Below are positions 22,545-29,785 of a stretch of DNA of 64,000 nucleotides, one piece after another; the stretch's first letter is position 1; each line of letters starts with the position of its first letter. The translations under genes and the position numbers were made by a program. This stretch comes from an uncultured Anaerolineae bacterium (GTDB lineage: Bacteria; Chloroflexota; Anaerolineae; Aggregatilineales; Phototrophicaceae), in contig CALIEB010000001.1 in assembly GCA_938022205.1 (NCBI GenBank), positions 62,001 through 126,000 of the forward strand, read 5' to 3'. The notes under the pieces were generated by a model that saw only the letters and a program-made list of their open reading frames with translations, did no database searches and was not told the origin of the DNA.

Positions 22545-23021
22545 ATGGCACAGCTTCTCACCGTTGACCAAGTGTTGCAAGAAGGAAAGTGCTATCGCGT
22601 AAGCTGGTATGACACAGCGCACACCATCATGCTGATGGAAATTTTCGGTCCGTGGACGTGGGAAGATGCCTTTGCGTCTGTCCCCAAGATTAACGAATGG
22701 GTCGCAGCAGAAACACACCCCGTTTACACCGTCTTTTACTATCACCTCACCAGCACATCGCTGTTTCCGCGTGGTGCTAATGGGTTAACAAACATACGCA
22801 AGCTGGTTGAGATAGACCCGCCTAACGAACAGCTCGTGTTCTTCGTGCGCCAAGATTCGCTCACGCGCCAGTTCATGAACATTGTGTCCAAAACCTATGG
22901 TTTCCGCCATTTCTTAAAGAAATATCGCTTCCTCAGCTCACTTGACGAGGCGTTAGCGCAAATTGAGCAGCACAAAGCAGCGCAAAAAATCAGCAGCCCT
23001 AGCTCACCACAACCCATTTAG
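22545..23021 (+). CDS. uncharacterised small protein, second of a tandem pair
   Basis: 158 residues, RBS AGGAAGGG. Paralogue of the preceding gene and alignable over its whole length without large gaps; differences cluster around residues 60-80 (FNNWIVAE versus INEWVAAE, then a more divergent loop) and at the C-terminus, which here has a serine/proline tail. The same SpoIIAA/STAS-like secondary-structure guess applies, with low certainty. The 3' end overlaps the convergent pseudo-hydrolase gene by 18 bases. Confidence 0.8.
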   Translation: MAQLLTVDQVLQEGKCYRVSWYDTAHTIMLMEIFGPWTWEDAFASVPKINEWVAAETHPVYTVFYYHLTSTSLFPRGANGLTNIRKLVEIDPPNEQLVFFVRQDSLTRQFMNIVSKTYGFRHFLKKYRFLSSLDEALAQIEQHKAAQKISSPSSPQPI

Positions 23022-23813
23022 CCAAGCGAAAAGCTCCAGCCACAGGCTGGCGTTTTGCGTCAACGCGGTGAGGGTCGGCGCGTCGTATGTGCGCAGCTGG
23101 GCGTTGGCGGCAACGGCGTGCAGTTCATCCGCCAGCGGGTCGTCGGGCGTGGCGACCAAGAGCAACGGGCGCATGCCATAACGCGACAGCGCGTCCAACA
23201 GCGCGTCGCGCAGCGTAGGGCGTATCAGCACCGCGCCGTCGCACAGCGCATCCACCGCGCAGCCCAACAGCGTCAAGTCTGCGCCCTCTTCCAAGCCAAT
23301 CACTGCCATGCGTGCGGGGTCGACCGTGCCAAGCTCGCTGACCGCCAAGAGCATCGTGCTGAGGTCGTTGACGCGCGGCACGCTGGGACGCAGCGTCATG
23401 ACAGCGACCGTATAACCGTTGTTGAAAAGCTGGCGCGGCAGCTCCCCCCACACGTCGCGCTGGCGCGCCAGCAGCAACACGCCCGCAAGGCGTTCTTGCC
23501 CGCTGCTATACAGCTCGCCTTCTACCAGCACGCCGTCATCAAGCACGATTTGAACGGGCGCACTTACACCAAGCGGCGTGCGCTCGCCAAACGAAAGCGG
23601 CGGCAGCCCGCCCCCGCTCGGCAGCGCGGCAGCGGTGGGGCTGTTCTGTCCCTGTGTGTTATCCTCGCTGTAAAGCTCTTCGGAGGTGAGAATGCGCACG
23701 GTCGGACTTGCCGCGAGCGTCGGCGCGGAAAGCTCGAAAGTCGGGCGCGGCGGGGACGTTGCGACAGGCACACAAGCCACGCACGCCAGCAGCAAGCTAA
23801 CGCAGGCGCGCAT
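23004..23813 (-). CDS. exported alpha/beta-hydrolase-like protein without nucleophile serine
   Basis: 269 residues. A short hydrophobic N-terminus with cysteines at 11 and 14 suggests export, perhaps as a lipoprotein, although the lipobox is imperfect. A proline/threonine-rich linker to about residue 80 follows. From 85 on, the pattern of dienelactone-hydrolase-like proteins is seen (GVLLLARQRDVWGEL, then the strand before an elbow). The elbow GxSxG reads G-L-E-E-G at 173-177, with Glu175 in the serine position, so normal esterase chemistry is not expected. It overlaps the methyltransferase gene by 17 bases at its start and the convergent gene by 18 at its end. A binding or structural role is more likely. 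Confidence 0.75.
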   Translation of the reverse strand: MRACVSLLLACVACVPVATSPPRPTFELSAPTLAASPTVRILTSEELYSEDNTQGQNSPTAAALPSGGGLPPLSFGERTPLGVSAPVQIVLDDGVLVEGELYSSGQERLAGVLLLARQRDVWGELPRQLFNNGYTVAVMTLRPSVPRVNDLSTMLLAVSELGTVDPARMAVIGLEEGADLTLLGCAVDALCDGAVLIRPTLRDALLDALSRYGMRPLLLVATPDDPLADELHAVAANAQLRTYDAPTLTALTQNASLWLELFAWLNGLW

Positions 23814-24564
23814 AAATCACCATACGCTCACAGCCGTCCACAAATGGATTTTCCTCGCAGTCACCATAAACGGCAGCAACTTCGAAGCCAGCCGCACGCA
23901 GCAACAAGCGCACCTCAGGGTAGAAGAAATAGCGCAGCACGTGCGGTGCCATCAGCCGTTTGACCGTGCCATCAGGCAGCAGCTCGTCATAAATCCAGCG
24001 CACGTGCAGCAGCTGGGTCGTGCGGTCTAGCACGCTCGTCGATTGCAGCATGACGATATGTCCGCTATCGGGGTCAAGAAAGGTGCGGTCGAGCAGAATT
24101 GCGTCGCTGTCTTGGGTGGCGAAGGTTTCGCCCGCGTTCGGCAGGTCGATAACCAGCAGACCGTCCTCGCGCAGTAAGGCGTGTAGTCGCTGCAACAACG
24201 TGAGCTGTGTGTCTTGCTCATGAAAGTGCATGAGGGCATTGTACGTGAGCAACACAAGGCTATAGCGCGTGTCGCTTTGGTAGCGCAGGATGTCGGCATT
24301 TTCGTAGGTGACGTTGGCGCGCAAGTGCGGCATTGCTTTGAGCTTGCGCTCAAGTCGCTCAAGCATGGCGCGGTCGTTGTCCACGCCATGTACCCGATAG
24401 CCTTCTTGGGCAAGATGCAGCAAAACGCGCCCCGTGCCACAGCCCACGTCAAAGATTGGTTCGCCGTGCTGCTGTGCCAGCGCGCTGTAGAGCGCGAGGT
24501 CGTCGGTGCGGTCAGCGGTTTCAGCGTCGTAATAGCGCGCCACAGTGGTGTAAAACGCGGACAA
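23797..24564 (-). CDS. class I SAM-dependent methyltransferase
   Basis: 255 residues with SAM motif I IFDVGCGTGR (37-46), an acidic end of strand 2 (VDNDRAMLE) and LVLLTYNALMH as motif IV. The N-terminus YTTVARYYDAE is typical of small-molecule methyltransferases of the ubiquinone/menaquinone-biosynthesis-like group (Methyltransf_25/11). The substrate cannot be told. Its stop overlaps the following pseudo-hydrolase gene, and it starts 27 bases after the enoyl-CoA hydratase-like gene, so it belongs to the minus-strand group 25932-23004. Confidence 0.9.
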   Translation of the reverse strand: MSAFYTTVARYYDAETADRTDDLALYSALAQQHGEPIFDVGCGTGRVLLHLAQEGYRVHGVDNDRAMLERLERKLKAMPHLRANVTYENADILRYQSDTRYSLVLLTYNALMHFHEQDTQLTLLQRLHALLREDGLLVIDLPNAGETFATQDSDAILLDRTFLDPDSGHIVMLQSTSVLDRTTQLLHVRWIYDELLPDGTVKRLMAPHVLRYFFYPEVRLLLRAAGFEVAAVYGDCEENPFVDGCERMVIYARLR

Positions 24565-24591
24565 GAGGTGTTCTCCCTGCTGAAAATAACG

Positions 24592-25371
24592 TTAGGCGCG
24601 CTTGCTCGCTTGGCGCGCAAAGAAATCTTCAACGGCTTGTATGTGCGCGGGGGCTTCCCAGAGAGGCGGAAAGAGCGCACGCTCAGCGGCAAGCGCGTCC
24701 TCGTAAAGCGCATGCAAGCCCGTTTGCAACAGTTGCTTGATGGCGCGCACGACAGCAGGCGGACGGTTGGCGACGCGCTCGGCAAAGGTTAAGGCTTCGT
24801 CGAGCGCATGTCCCGCGCTGGCGATGCGATTGACCAAGCCCAAGCTATGTAGGGTTTCCGCGCCCATCGGCTGCCCTTCTAGCAGGATTTCCAACGCACG
24901 CGCATAGCCGACCAGCCGCAACAGACGTTGTCCTGCGCCCCAGCCCGGTGTCAACGCCATGTTGATTTGCACGAAGCCCATGCGCGCGTTCACGTCGGCA
25001 AAGCGCAGGTCGCACGCCAGCGCGATTTCGCTGCCGCCGCCGAGCGCGTAGCCATTGACCGCCGCGATGACAGGAACGGGCAGCCGCTCTAACGCTAGCA
25101 GCGTGTCGCCCACCAGCGTGACCATCGCCAAGCCTTCCGCCGCGCTGGGCTTTTGGCGCAGTTCAGCGAGGTCACCGCCGGCGCAAAAGGCTTTGTCGCC
25201 CGCGCCCGTCAGCACGACACAGCGCAGTGCGTCATCCTCACGAAGCTGGCGCACCGCCGCCGCGAAAGCGTGCATGGTCGCGCTGTCAAGGGCGTTCATG
25301 GCGTGTGGGCGATTAAACGTGATGACCGCCACGCCCGCACGCGGATAGGTAAGCAGCAGCGTGTCGCTCAT
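24592..25371 (-). CDS. enoyl-CoA hydratase/isomerase family protein, one catalytic Glu missing
   Basis: 259 residues, standard crotonase length. The CoA-binding and oxyanion elements GAGDKAFCAGGDLAEL (56-71) and NGYALGGGSEIALACD (106-121) are normal. The first catalytic glutamate is Glu115, but the second position (PE-I in true hydratases) reads Gln136 in GFVQINM. Crotonases with one acid often act as isomerases, hydrolases or other enzymes, so hydratase activity is uncertain. It starts four bases after bioY and precedes the methyltransferase gene. No fatty-acid oxidation partner genes are adjacent. Confidence 0.88.
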   Translation of the reverse strand: MSDTLLLTYPRAGVAVITFNRPHAMNALDSATMHAFAAAVRQLREDDALRCVVLTGAGDKAFCAGGDLAELRQKPSAAEGLAMVTLVGDTLLALERLPVPVIAAVNGYALGGGSEIALACDLRFADVNARMGFVQINMALTPGWGAGQRLLRLVGYARALEILLEGQPMGAETLHSLGLVNRIASAGHALDEALTFAERVANRPPAVVRAIKQLLQTGLHALYEDALAAERALFPPLWEAPAHIQAVEDFFARQASKRA

Positions 25372-25374
25372 TGC

Positions 25375-25932
25375 CTAGCGACGGGTCAGCAGCAGGCGCG
25401 CGCTTTCCGTCAACCCCGCCGCCAGCAGCGATTTAAGCATATCGAGCGCGACGAACGGCTGCGCGCCGACCGTCCAGGCGCGCGCCAAGTCCATGCGCGC
25501 ATACATGGCAAGGTGTGCCACGCCGAACATGTAAATCACGGCCACGCCAACGATACCCGCCAAGAAGCGCACGAGCAGCCGCTTGGCAGCGCGTTCGGTC
25601 AGGAAGCCGACCACGCCCGCCGCAAAGATGAACCCCAGCAAGAAGCCACCCGTCGGACCGAACAAAGCCGCACTGCCGATGCCGCGTGCGTCGTAGGGCA
25701 AGCCCGCCGCGATAAGCGCGACATAGGCGGCTTGACTCAACGCGCCGTCGCGTGCGCCCAGCACCATGCCCGCCAGCAGCACAACCAGCACCTGCAGCGT
25801 GAACGGCACGGGCGTGCCAATCTCAACAGACACGCGCGCCGAAAGCGCGGTAAGCGCGGTAAAGCTGAGCGCAGCCAGCACGCGCCACAGCAGGTTGCTG
25901 CGATAGCGATGGGTTAGCGTTTGTTGCAACAT
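25375..25932 (-). CDS. bioY: biotin transporter BioY (S component)
   Basis: 185 residues, about six membrane spans. The BioY signature is clear: PVPFTLQVLVVLLAGMVLG, then GALSQAAYVALIAAGLP and a GPTGGFLLGF loop. BioY is the biotin-binding subunit of an ECF transporter and works alone or with EcfAAT, which is not in the window. It is at the head of a four-gene minus-strand group; the link to the hydratase-like and methyltransferase genes behind it is not obvious. No biotin-repressor box was recognised upstream. Confidence 0.93.
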   Translation of the reverse strand: MLQQTLTHRYRSNLLWRVLAALSFTALTALSARVSVEIGTPVPFTLQVLVVLLAGMVLGARDGALSQAAYVALIAAGLPYDARGIGSAALFGPTGGFLLGFIFAAGVVGFLTERAAKRLLVRFLAGIVGVAVIYMFGVAHLAMYARMDLARAWTVGAQPFVALDMLKSLLAAGLTESARLLLTRR

Positions 25933-25967
25933 AGTGGTCTCCTCTTTGTAGGACTAAGTAAAGTAAG

Positions 25968-26246
25968 TTAAAGGCGATTTTCGGGTGTAGGTGCCACGAT
26001 AATCTCACTCAACGTATACTTCGCGTTCTTGCCTTCAAGGCGCATGGTCTCCACGAGCGTGACCTGCGTCCCGAGCGAGGGCAGCACATAGCGCGTCATA
26101 TAGCGGTCAACCTCTTGCACATTACGATAGTAAGCGAGGCGACTTTTGGGGTCTTTGCTGCGCACGCGCCCCTTGATTTGGTTAAATTTCAGGTTTTTCA
26201 GCTCATCCAACAGCGCGTCACGCTCTTGCTTGTTGAGAAATGCCAT
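25968..26246 (-). CDS. small conserved-looking protein of unknown function
   Basis: 92 residues from ATG 26246, preceded by AAAGGAG (spacing about 10). A longer reading from 26405 would run into the tal-pgi gene and lacks support. The N-terminal half is helical and charged (KQERDALLDELKNLKFNQIKGRV), then RSKDPKSRLAYYRNVQEVDRY, and the C-terminal half looks like strands ending in a polar tail. No cysteine, metal or membrane motif. It might be a nucleic-acid binding or regulatory protein by charge, but this is a guess. It follows the tal-pgi gene with a gap of about 95 bases. Confidence 0.7.
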   Translation of the reverse strand: MAFLNKQERDALLDELKNLKFNQIKGRVRSKDPKSRLAYYRNVQEVDRYMTRYVLPSLGTQVTLVETMRLEGKNAKYTLSEIIVAPTPENRL

Positions 26247-26341
26247 GCCGAAACACTCCTTTGATACGGTGAAATAAGCCAGCCGCCAAGCCTTTATTGT
26301 AAAGAGAACGTGCGCATACGGCAAGCGCAGCATGCGCAAGT

Positions 26342-29218
26342 CTAGGCGCGGCGCGCCCGCACCAGCTCGACCGCCTCTTGCCAACGCGCCAGCCCTGCGC
26401 GCCAATCGTCCTTCAGATGCACGCGCAGCACGCGGCGTTTGTGGTCTTGCAACGCCTTGAGGTCACCGAGTGCTTGCGCCTTAAAGAGCGTGCCAAAGCT
26501 GTAAGGTGTGTCGGGGATGGCGATGTCAGGCGCGTCGTCGGCAGTCACCAAGAAGAACACGCCATGCGCGTTGCCGCCCTTGTGCAGCTGCCCGGTGCTG
26601 TGCAGGTAGCGCGGTCCAAAGCCGACGGTAACGGCGCGCTTGGTGGTGTGGCGTGTGCGGCGGGCAATGTCGCGCAGTGCCGCCTCTACGTCGGGTGTAG
26701 GGTTGAGATAAGCCAAAATGCCAAAATAGTCACCCGCTTCGGTGCCAACGATTTGCGCAGCCAACAGCCCTACCACGCTGTTGACATCGTAGTCATACGC
26801 GCGGCACATCTCTTGCAGGGGGTGTGCGGTGGTTTCATCGGCATACAAAGCCAGCGCGTCGTCTTGCAAAAGCGGCATGCTTTGCGGCAGTGTGCCGTGC
26901 GTTTCATAGTGCTTGATGAGGGCTTTCGTAGCTTCTTTGGCTTCGGTCACGTTTGGCTCATCAAACGGGTTGACTTGGTAGATGTAACCCGCAACAGCGG
27001 TGGCGTACTCCCAGCGGAAGAATTCGCCCGCCAACGCATAAGGGTCGGGCAAGCGCAACGTTACGCGCGGGTTGCCCGCCTCGCGTAGGGCGCGCACGCC
27101 CGCGTCCATCTCCTCCACGTCTTCGTCGCCGTCGACGCGCATGTAGACGAACAAACGGTCGCTGGCATAGTCATGAGGCTTGCCAACAGTCGCGCCGACC
27201 ACCGGCACGATGCCGCGCCCCTCTTTGCCGATGCTCTCGGCAACCAGCTGCTCCACCCAATCGCCAAAGCTAGCGATGCTCTTGGTGGTGTAAAGCGTCA
27301 TCTTGTCGCGCTGCTGCTTGCCTAACACGCCTAGCACAATGCCCAGCAGCATGGCGGGATGTGACGTGGCGGGAATACCTTCGCGGCAGGACGCTATCAT
27401 GTTGTTGGCATTCTCCACAAAGCGGTCGAGATCTAAGCCTATCAACGCGGCTGGCACAAGCCCAAAGTAGCTCAACGCGCTGTAGCGTCCGCCAATGTCA
27501 GCGGGGTTGAGGAAAATGTCGCGGAAGCCCTTAGCGGCAGCGTCTTCAGCTAGCTCGCTGCCGGGGTCCGTAATGGCAATAAACTGCGCGGCGTTGCCGT
27601 TCGTGCGCGCGTAAAAATACTTGTAAAACGATAGCGTTTCAATCGTGCCGCCGCTCTTGCTGGCGACGATGAACAGCGTCTTGTCCAGCGCGATGGCACG
27701 CTCCACGTCGGCAATGCGCGCGGGGTTGGTACTGTCTAGCACGATAAGCTCGGGGAAGCCTTCTTGCTTGCCAAAGGTTTTATACAAAACCTCCGGCGCG
27801 AGGCTGCTGCCACCCATGCCCAGCAGCACGACGTGCTGCCACTGGCTGTCGCGCACGCTCTCTTGCAAGGCTTTGAGGCGCGCCATGTCCATGCGCGGCA
27901 GCGCATCCAGCCAGCCCAAGCGGTTTTGAATTTTAACAATCGTCCCGCCTTGCTGCTTCCAAATCGCGCCATCCTTGCCCCATATGCGCCCGTTGATAAA
28001 CTTCGCTTCCGCCTCGTGCAGCGCGGCGTTGACGCTGTCTGTGTAAATGCCCAACGCCAGTATCGTGCGCTCGACGATGCCCGTCTTGAGAATGGTTAGC
28101 TTGCTTTCGACCTGCGCGATGAGCTTCTCAAACGACTCTACAAAGGCTTCTACGCCGTCATGCTGCAAGCGCGCCGTGACAAGCTCTAAGTCAATGCCCA
28201 CTTCCGACAAGCGATGCAACACTTGGTCGGGCGGCAGCAACCCGTTCTCGTCTTTGTGGATGGTCAGACGCGCCGTGCCGCTTTCGACAAAATGCCTGAA
28301 CGTCTTGGGCGGCAGCGTGTTCACAGTATCCTTGCCAATGATGTTGTCAACGTAGTAAGTGTTGCTGTAGTTGGGGTTCTTCGTGCCAGTCGAAGCCCAC
28401 AGCGGACGCTGCACTTGCGCGCCCGCCTCGCGTAGCTTCACAAAGCGTGAACTGTTGAAGATGCGCTCAAAGGCGCGGTAAGCGAGCTTAGCGTTGGCAA
28501 TGGCGGCTTGCCCCAAGAGCTGGCGATTGTGTGAGATGCGCGCCGTATCGCCATGCACCTGCGCGCTGCGGATGTTGTTCTCCAACATGCGGTCGACGCT
28601 GGTGTCGATGCGGCTCAAGAAGAAGCTGGCGACGCTGGCGACGTGGTCAAGCGGCTTGCCGTTGGCGAGGCGTTCTTCCAGCCCTTTAAGATAGGCTTCT
28701 GCCACTTGCTCGTAGTTGGTAATGGAGAAAATCAGCGTCACGTTGACGTTGATGCCGTAGGCAATCGCTTGGGCGATAGCAGGAATACCCGCCGCCGTTG
28801 CGGGAATTTTTATCATCACGTTGGGGCGATTAACCAATTCGAACAGGCGTTTTGCCTCGTTAAAGGTTTGTTCCGTGCTGTTGGCGAGCAGCGGCGACAC
28901 CTCAAAGCTAACGTAGCCGTCGCGCTTGTGTGTGCGCTCGTAGATAGGCAGCAGCAAATCCGCCGCCATCTGGATGTCCTCTACCGCCAGCTTCTCGTAC
29001 ACGCTGGGCGCGTCAAGGTCAAGCAGCTGGCGTATGGCTTCGTCGTAGGTGTCGCTCTCGCCAATTGCCTGCTGAAAAATCGTGGGGTTGGAGGTCACGC
29101 CCACAATGCCCTCCTCAAGCTGTTTGGCGAACGTGCCGTCAGAAAGCTCGCGGCGGTGAATGTAATCCAACCAAATGCTTTGCCCTAAGGCTTGAACGTC
29201 AATGGCGGGGTTGCTCAT
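26342..29218 (-). CDS. tal-pgi: bifunctional transaldolase / glucose-6-phosphate isomerase
   Basis: 958 residues. The N-terminal transaldolase part (to about 370) has GVTSNPTIF (40-48) and Schiff-base Lys137 in VMIKIPAT. The C-terminal phosphoglucose isomerase part (from about 410) has VVLLGMGGSSLAPE near 463 and SKSGGTIET near 524, and a GGRYSALSYFGLVP block near 583. The fusion joins a pentose-phosphate and a glycolytic step, swapping fructose-6-phosphate directly between them; such fusions are known in Chloroflexota and Actinobacteria. rpiB is 21 bases upstream in the same direction, giving a compact pentose-phosphate unit. Cytoplasmic. Confidence 0.95.
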   Translation of the reverse strand: MSNPAIDVQALGQSIWLDYIHRRELSDGTFAKQLEEGIVGVTSNPTIFQQAIGESDTYDEAIRQLLDLDAPSVYEKLAVEDIQMAADLLLPIYERTHKRDGYVSFEVSPLLANSTEQTFNEAKRLFELVNRPNVMIKIPATAAGIPAIAQAIAYGINVNVTLIFSITNYEQVAEAYLKGLEERLANGKPLDHVASVASFFLSRIDTSVDRMLENNIRSAQVHGDTARISHNRQLLGQAAIANAKLAYRAFERIFNSSRFVKLREAGAQVQRPLWASTGTKNPNYSNTYYVDNIIGKDTVNTLPPKTFRHFVESGTARLTIHKDENGLLPPDQVLHRLSEVGIDLELVTARLQHDGVEAFVESFEKLIAQVESKLTILKTGIVERTILALGIYTDSVNAALHEAEAKFINGRIWGKDGAIWKQQGGTIVKIQNRLGWLDALPRMDMARLKALQESVRDSQWQHVVLLGMGGSSLAPEVLYKTFGKQEGFPELIVLDSTNPARIADVERAIALDKTLFIVASKSGGTIETLSFYKYFYARTNGNAAQFIAITDPGSELAEDAAAKGFRDIFLNPADIGGRYSALSYFGLVPAALIGLDLDRFVENANNMIASCREGIPATSHPAMLLGIVLGVLGKQQRDKMTLYTTKSIASFGDWVEQLVAESIGKEGRGIVPVVGATVGKPHDYASDRLFVYMRVDGDEDVEEMDAGVRALREAGNPRVTLRLPDPYALAGEFFRWEYATAVAGYIYQVNPFDEPNVTEAKEATKALIKHYETHGTLPQSMPLLQDDALALYADETTAHPLQEMCRAYDYDVNSVVGLLAAQIVGTEAGDYFGILAYLNPTPDVEAALRDIARRTRHTTKRAVTVGFGPRYLHSTGQLHKGGNAHGVFFLVTADDAPDIAIPDTPYSFGTLFKAQALGDLKALQDHKRRVLRVHLKDDWRAGLARWQEAVELVRARRA

Positions 29219-29239
29219 AGCTGCTTCTCCTGTGTGTGC

Positions 29240-29698
29240 TTACGATGAGGTGCTTTTTTCAATGGCAATAACTTTATGAAAGCGGCGCGCGTAGCGTTCG
29301 GTCTGGTCATCAAAACGTGCGTTAAGAAAAGCGAGGCACAGCGTCTCCGCCAGCGTCACCCCGACAATGCGCCCGCCCAAACACAGCACGTTCATGTTGT
29401 CGTGCGTCACTCCCTGCGCCGCGCTATACGTGTCGTGGCAAATAGCGGCGTAAATGCCTACTTGCTTGTTGGCAGCAATACACGCACCCACGCCGCTGCC
29501 ACATATCAAAATGCCGCGCTCTGCTTGTCCGCTGCGGATAGCTTGCCCTACCGCGAGCGCGACATCCGGGTAATCGGCGGGTTCTGTGTCGTTGGCTACG
29601 CCTAAGTCTTGCACGCTAAAGCCCTGCTGCGTCAAAAAGGTCACAAGGTGCGCCTTCAGCGCGTACCCGGCGTGGTCAGAAGCTATCGCAACGTTCAT
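29240..29698 (-). CDS. rpiB: ribose-5-phosphate isomerase B
   Basis: 152 residues. RpiB/LacAB fold with SDHAGY (7-12), catalytic Cys66 in ICGSGVGACIAANK, and HDNMNVLCLGGR with its substrate-binding histidine and asparagine near 99-101. It interconverts ribose 5-phosphate and ribulose 5-phosphate. It is directly upstream of tal-pgi (21 bases), so the two are likely co-transcribed for the non-oxidative pentose-phosphate pathway. The loop reads GSGVGACIA instead of the more usual GTGIGMSIA, a mild variation. Confidence 0.95.
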   Translation of the reverse strand: MNVAIASDHAGYALKAHLVTFLTQQGFSVQDLGVANDTEPADYPDVALAVGQAIRSGQAERGILICGSGVGACIAANKQVGIYAAICHDTYSAAQGVTHDNMNVLCLGGRIVGVTLAETLCLAFLNARFDDQTERYARRFHKVIAIEKSTSS

Positions 29699-29785
29699 CG
29701 CGTGTTCCTCGTTTTCATGTACGTTCGACGATACTTATAAGTTTAACCAATGATGAGGAAAGTGGGTAGACATGAAAACGTCCAG

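Noticed and set aside
23055-23963. Plus-strand open frame of 302 codons
   Set aside because: Antisense to the pseudo-hydrolase and methyltransferase genes; composition dominated by Arg, His, Gln and Ala.
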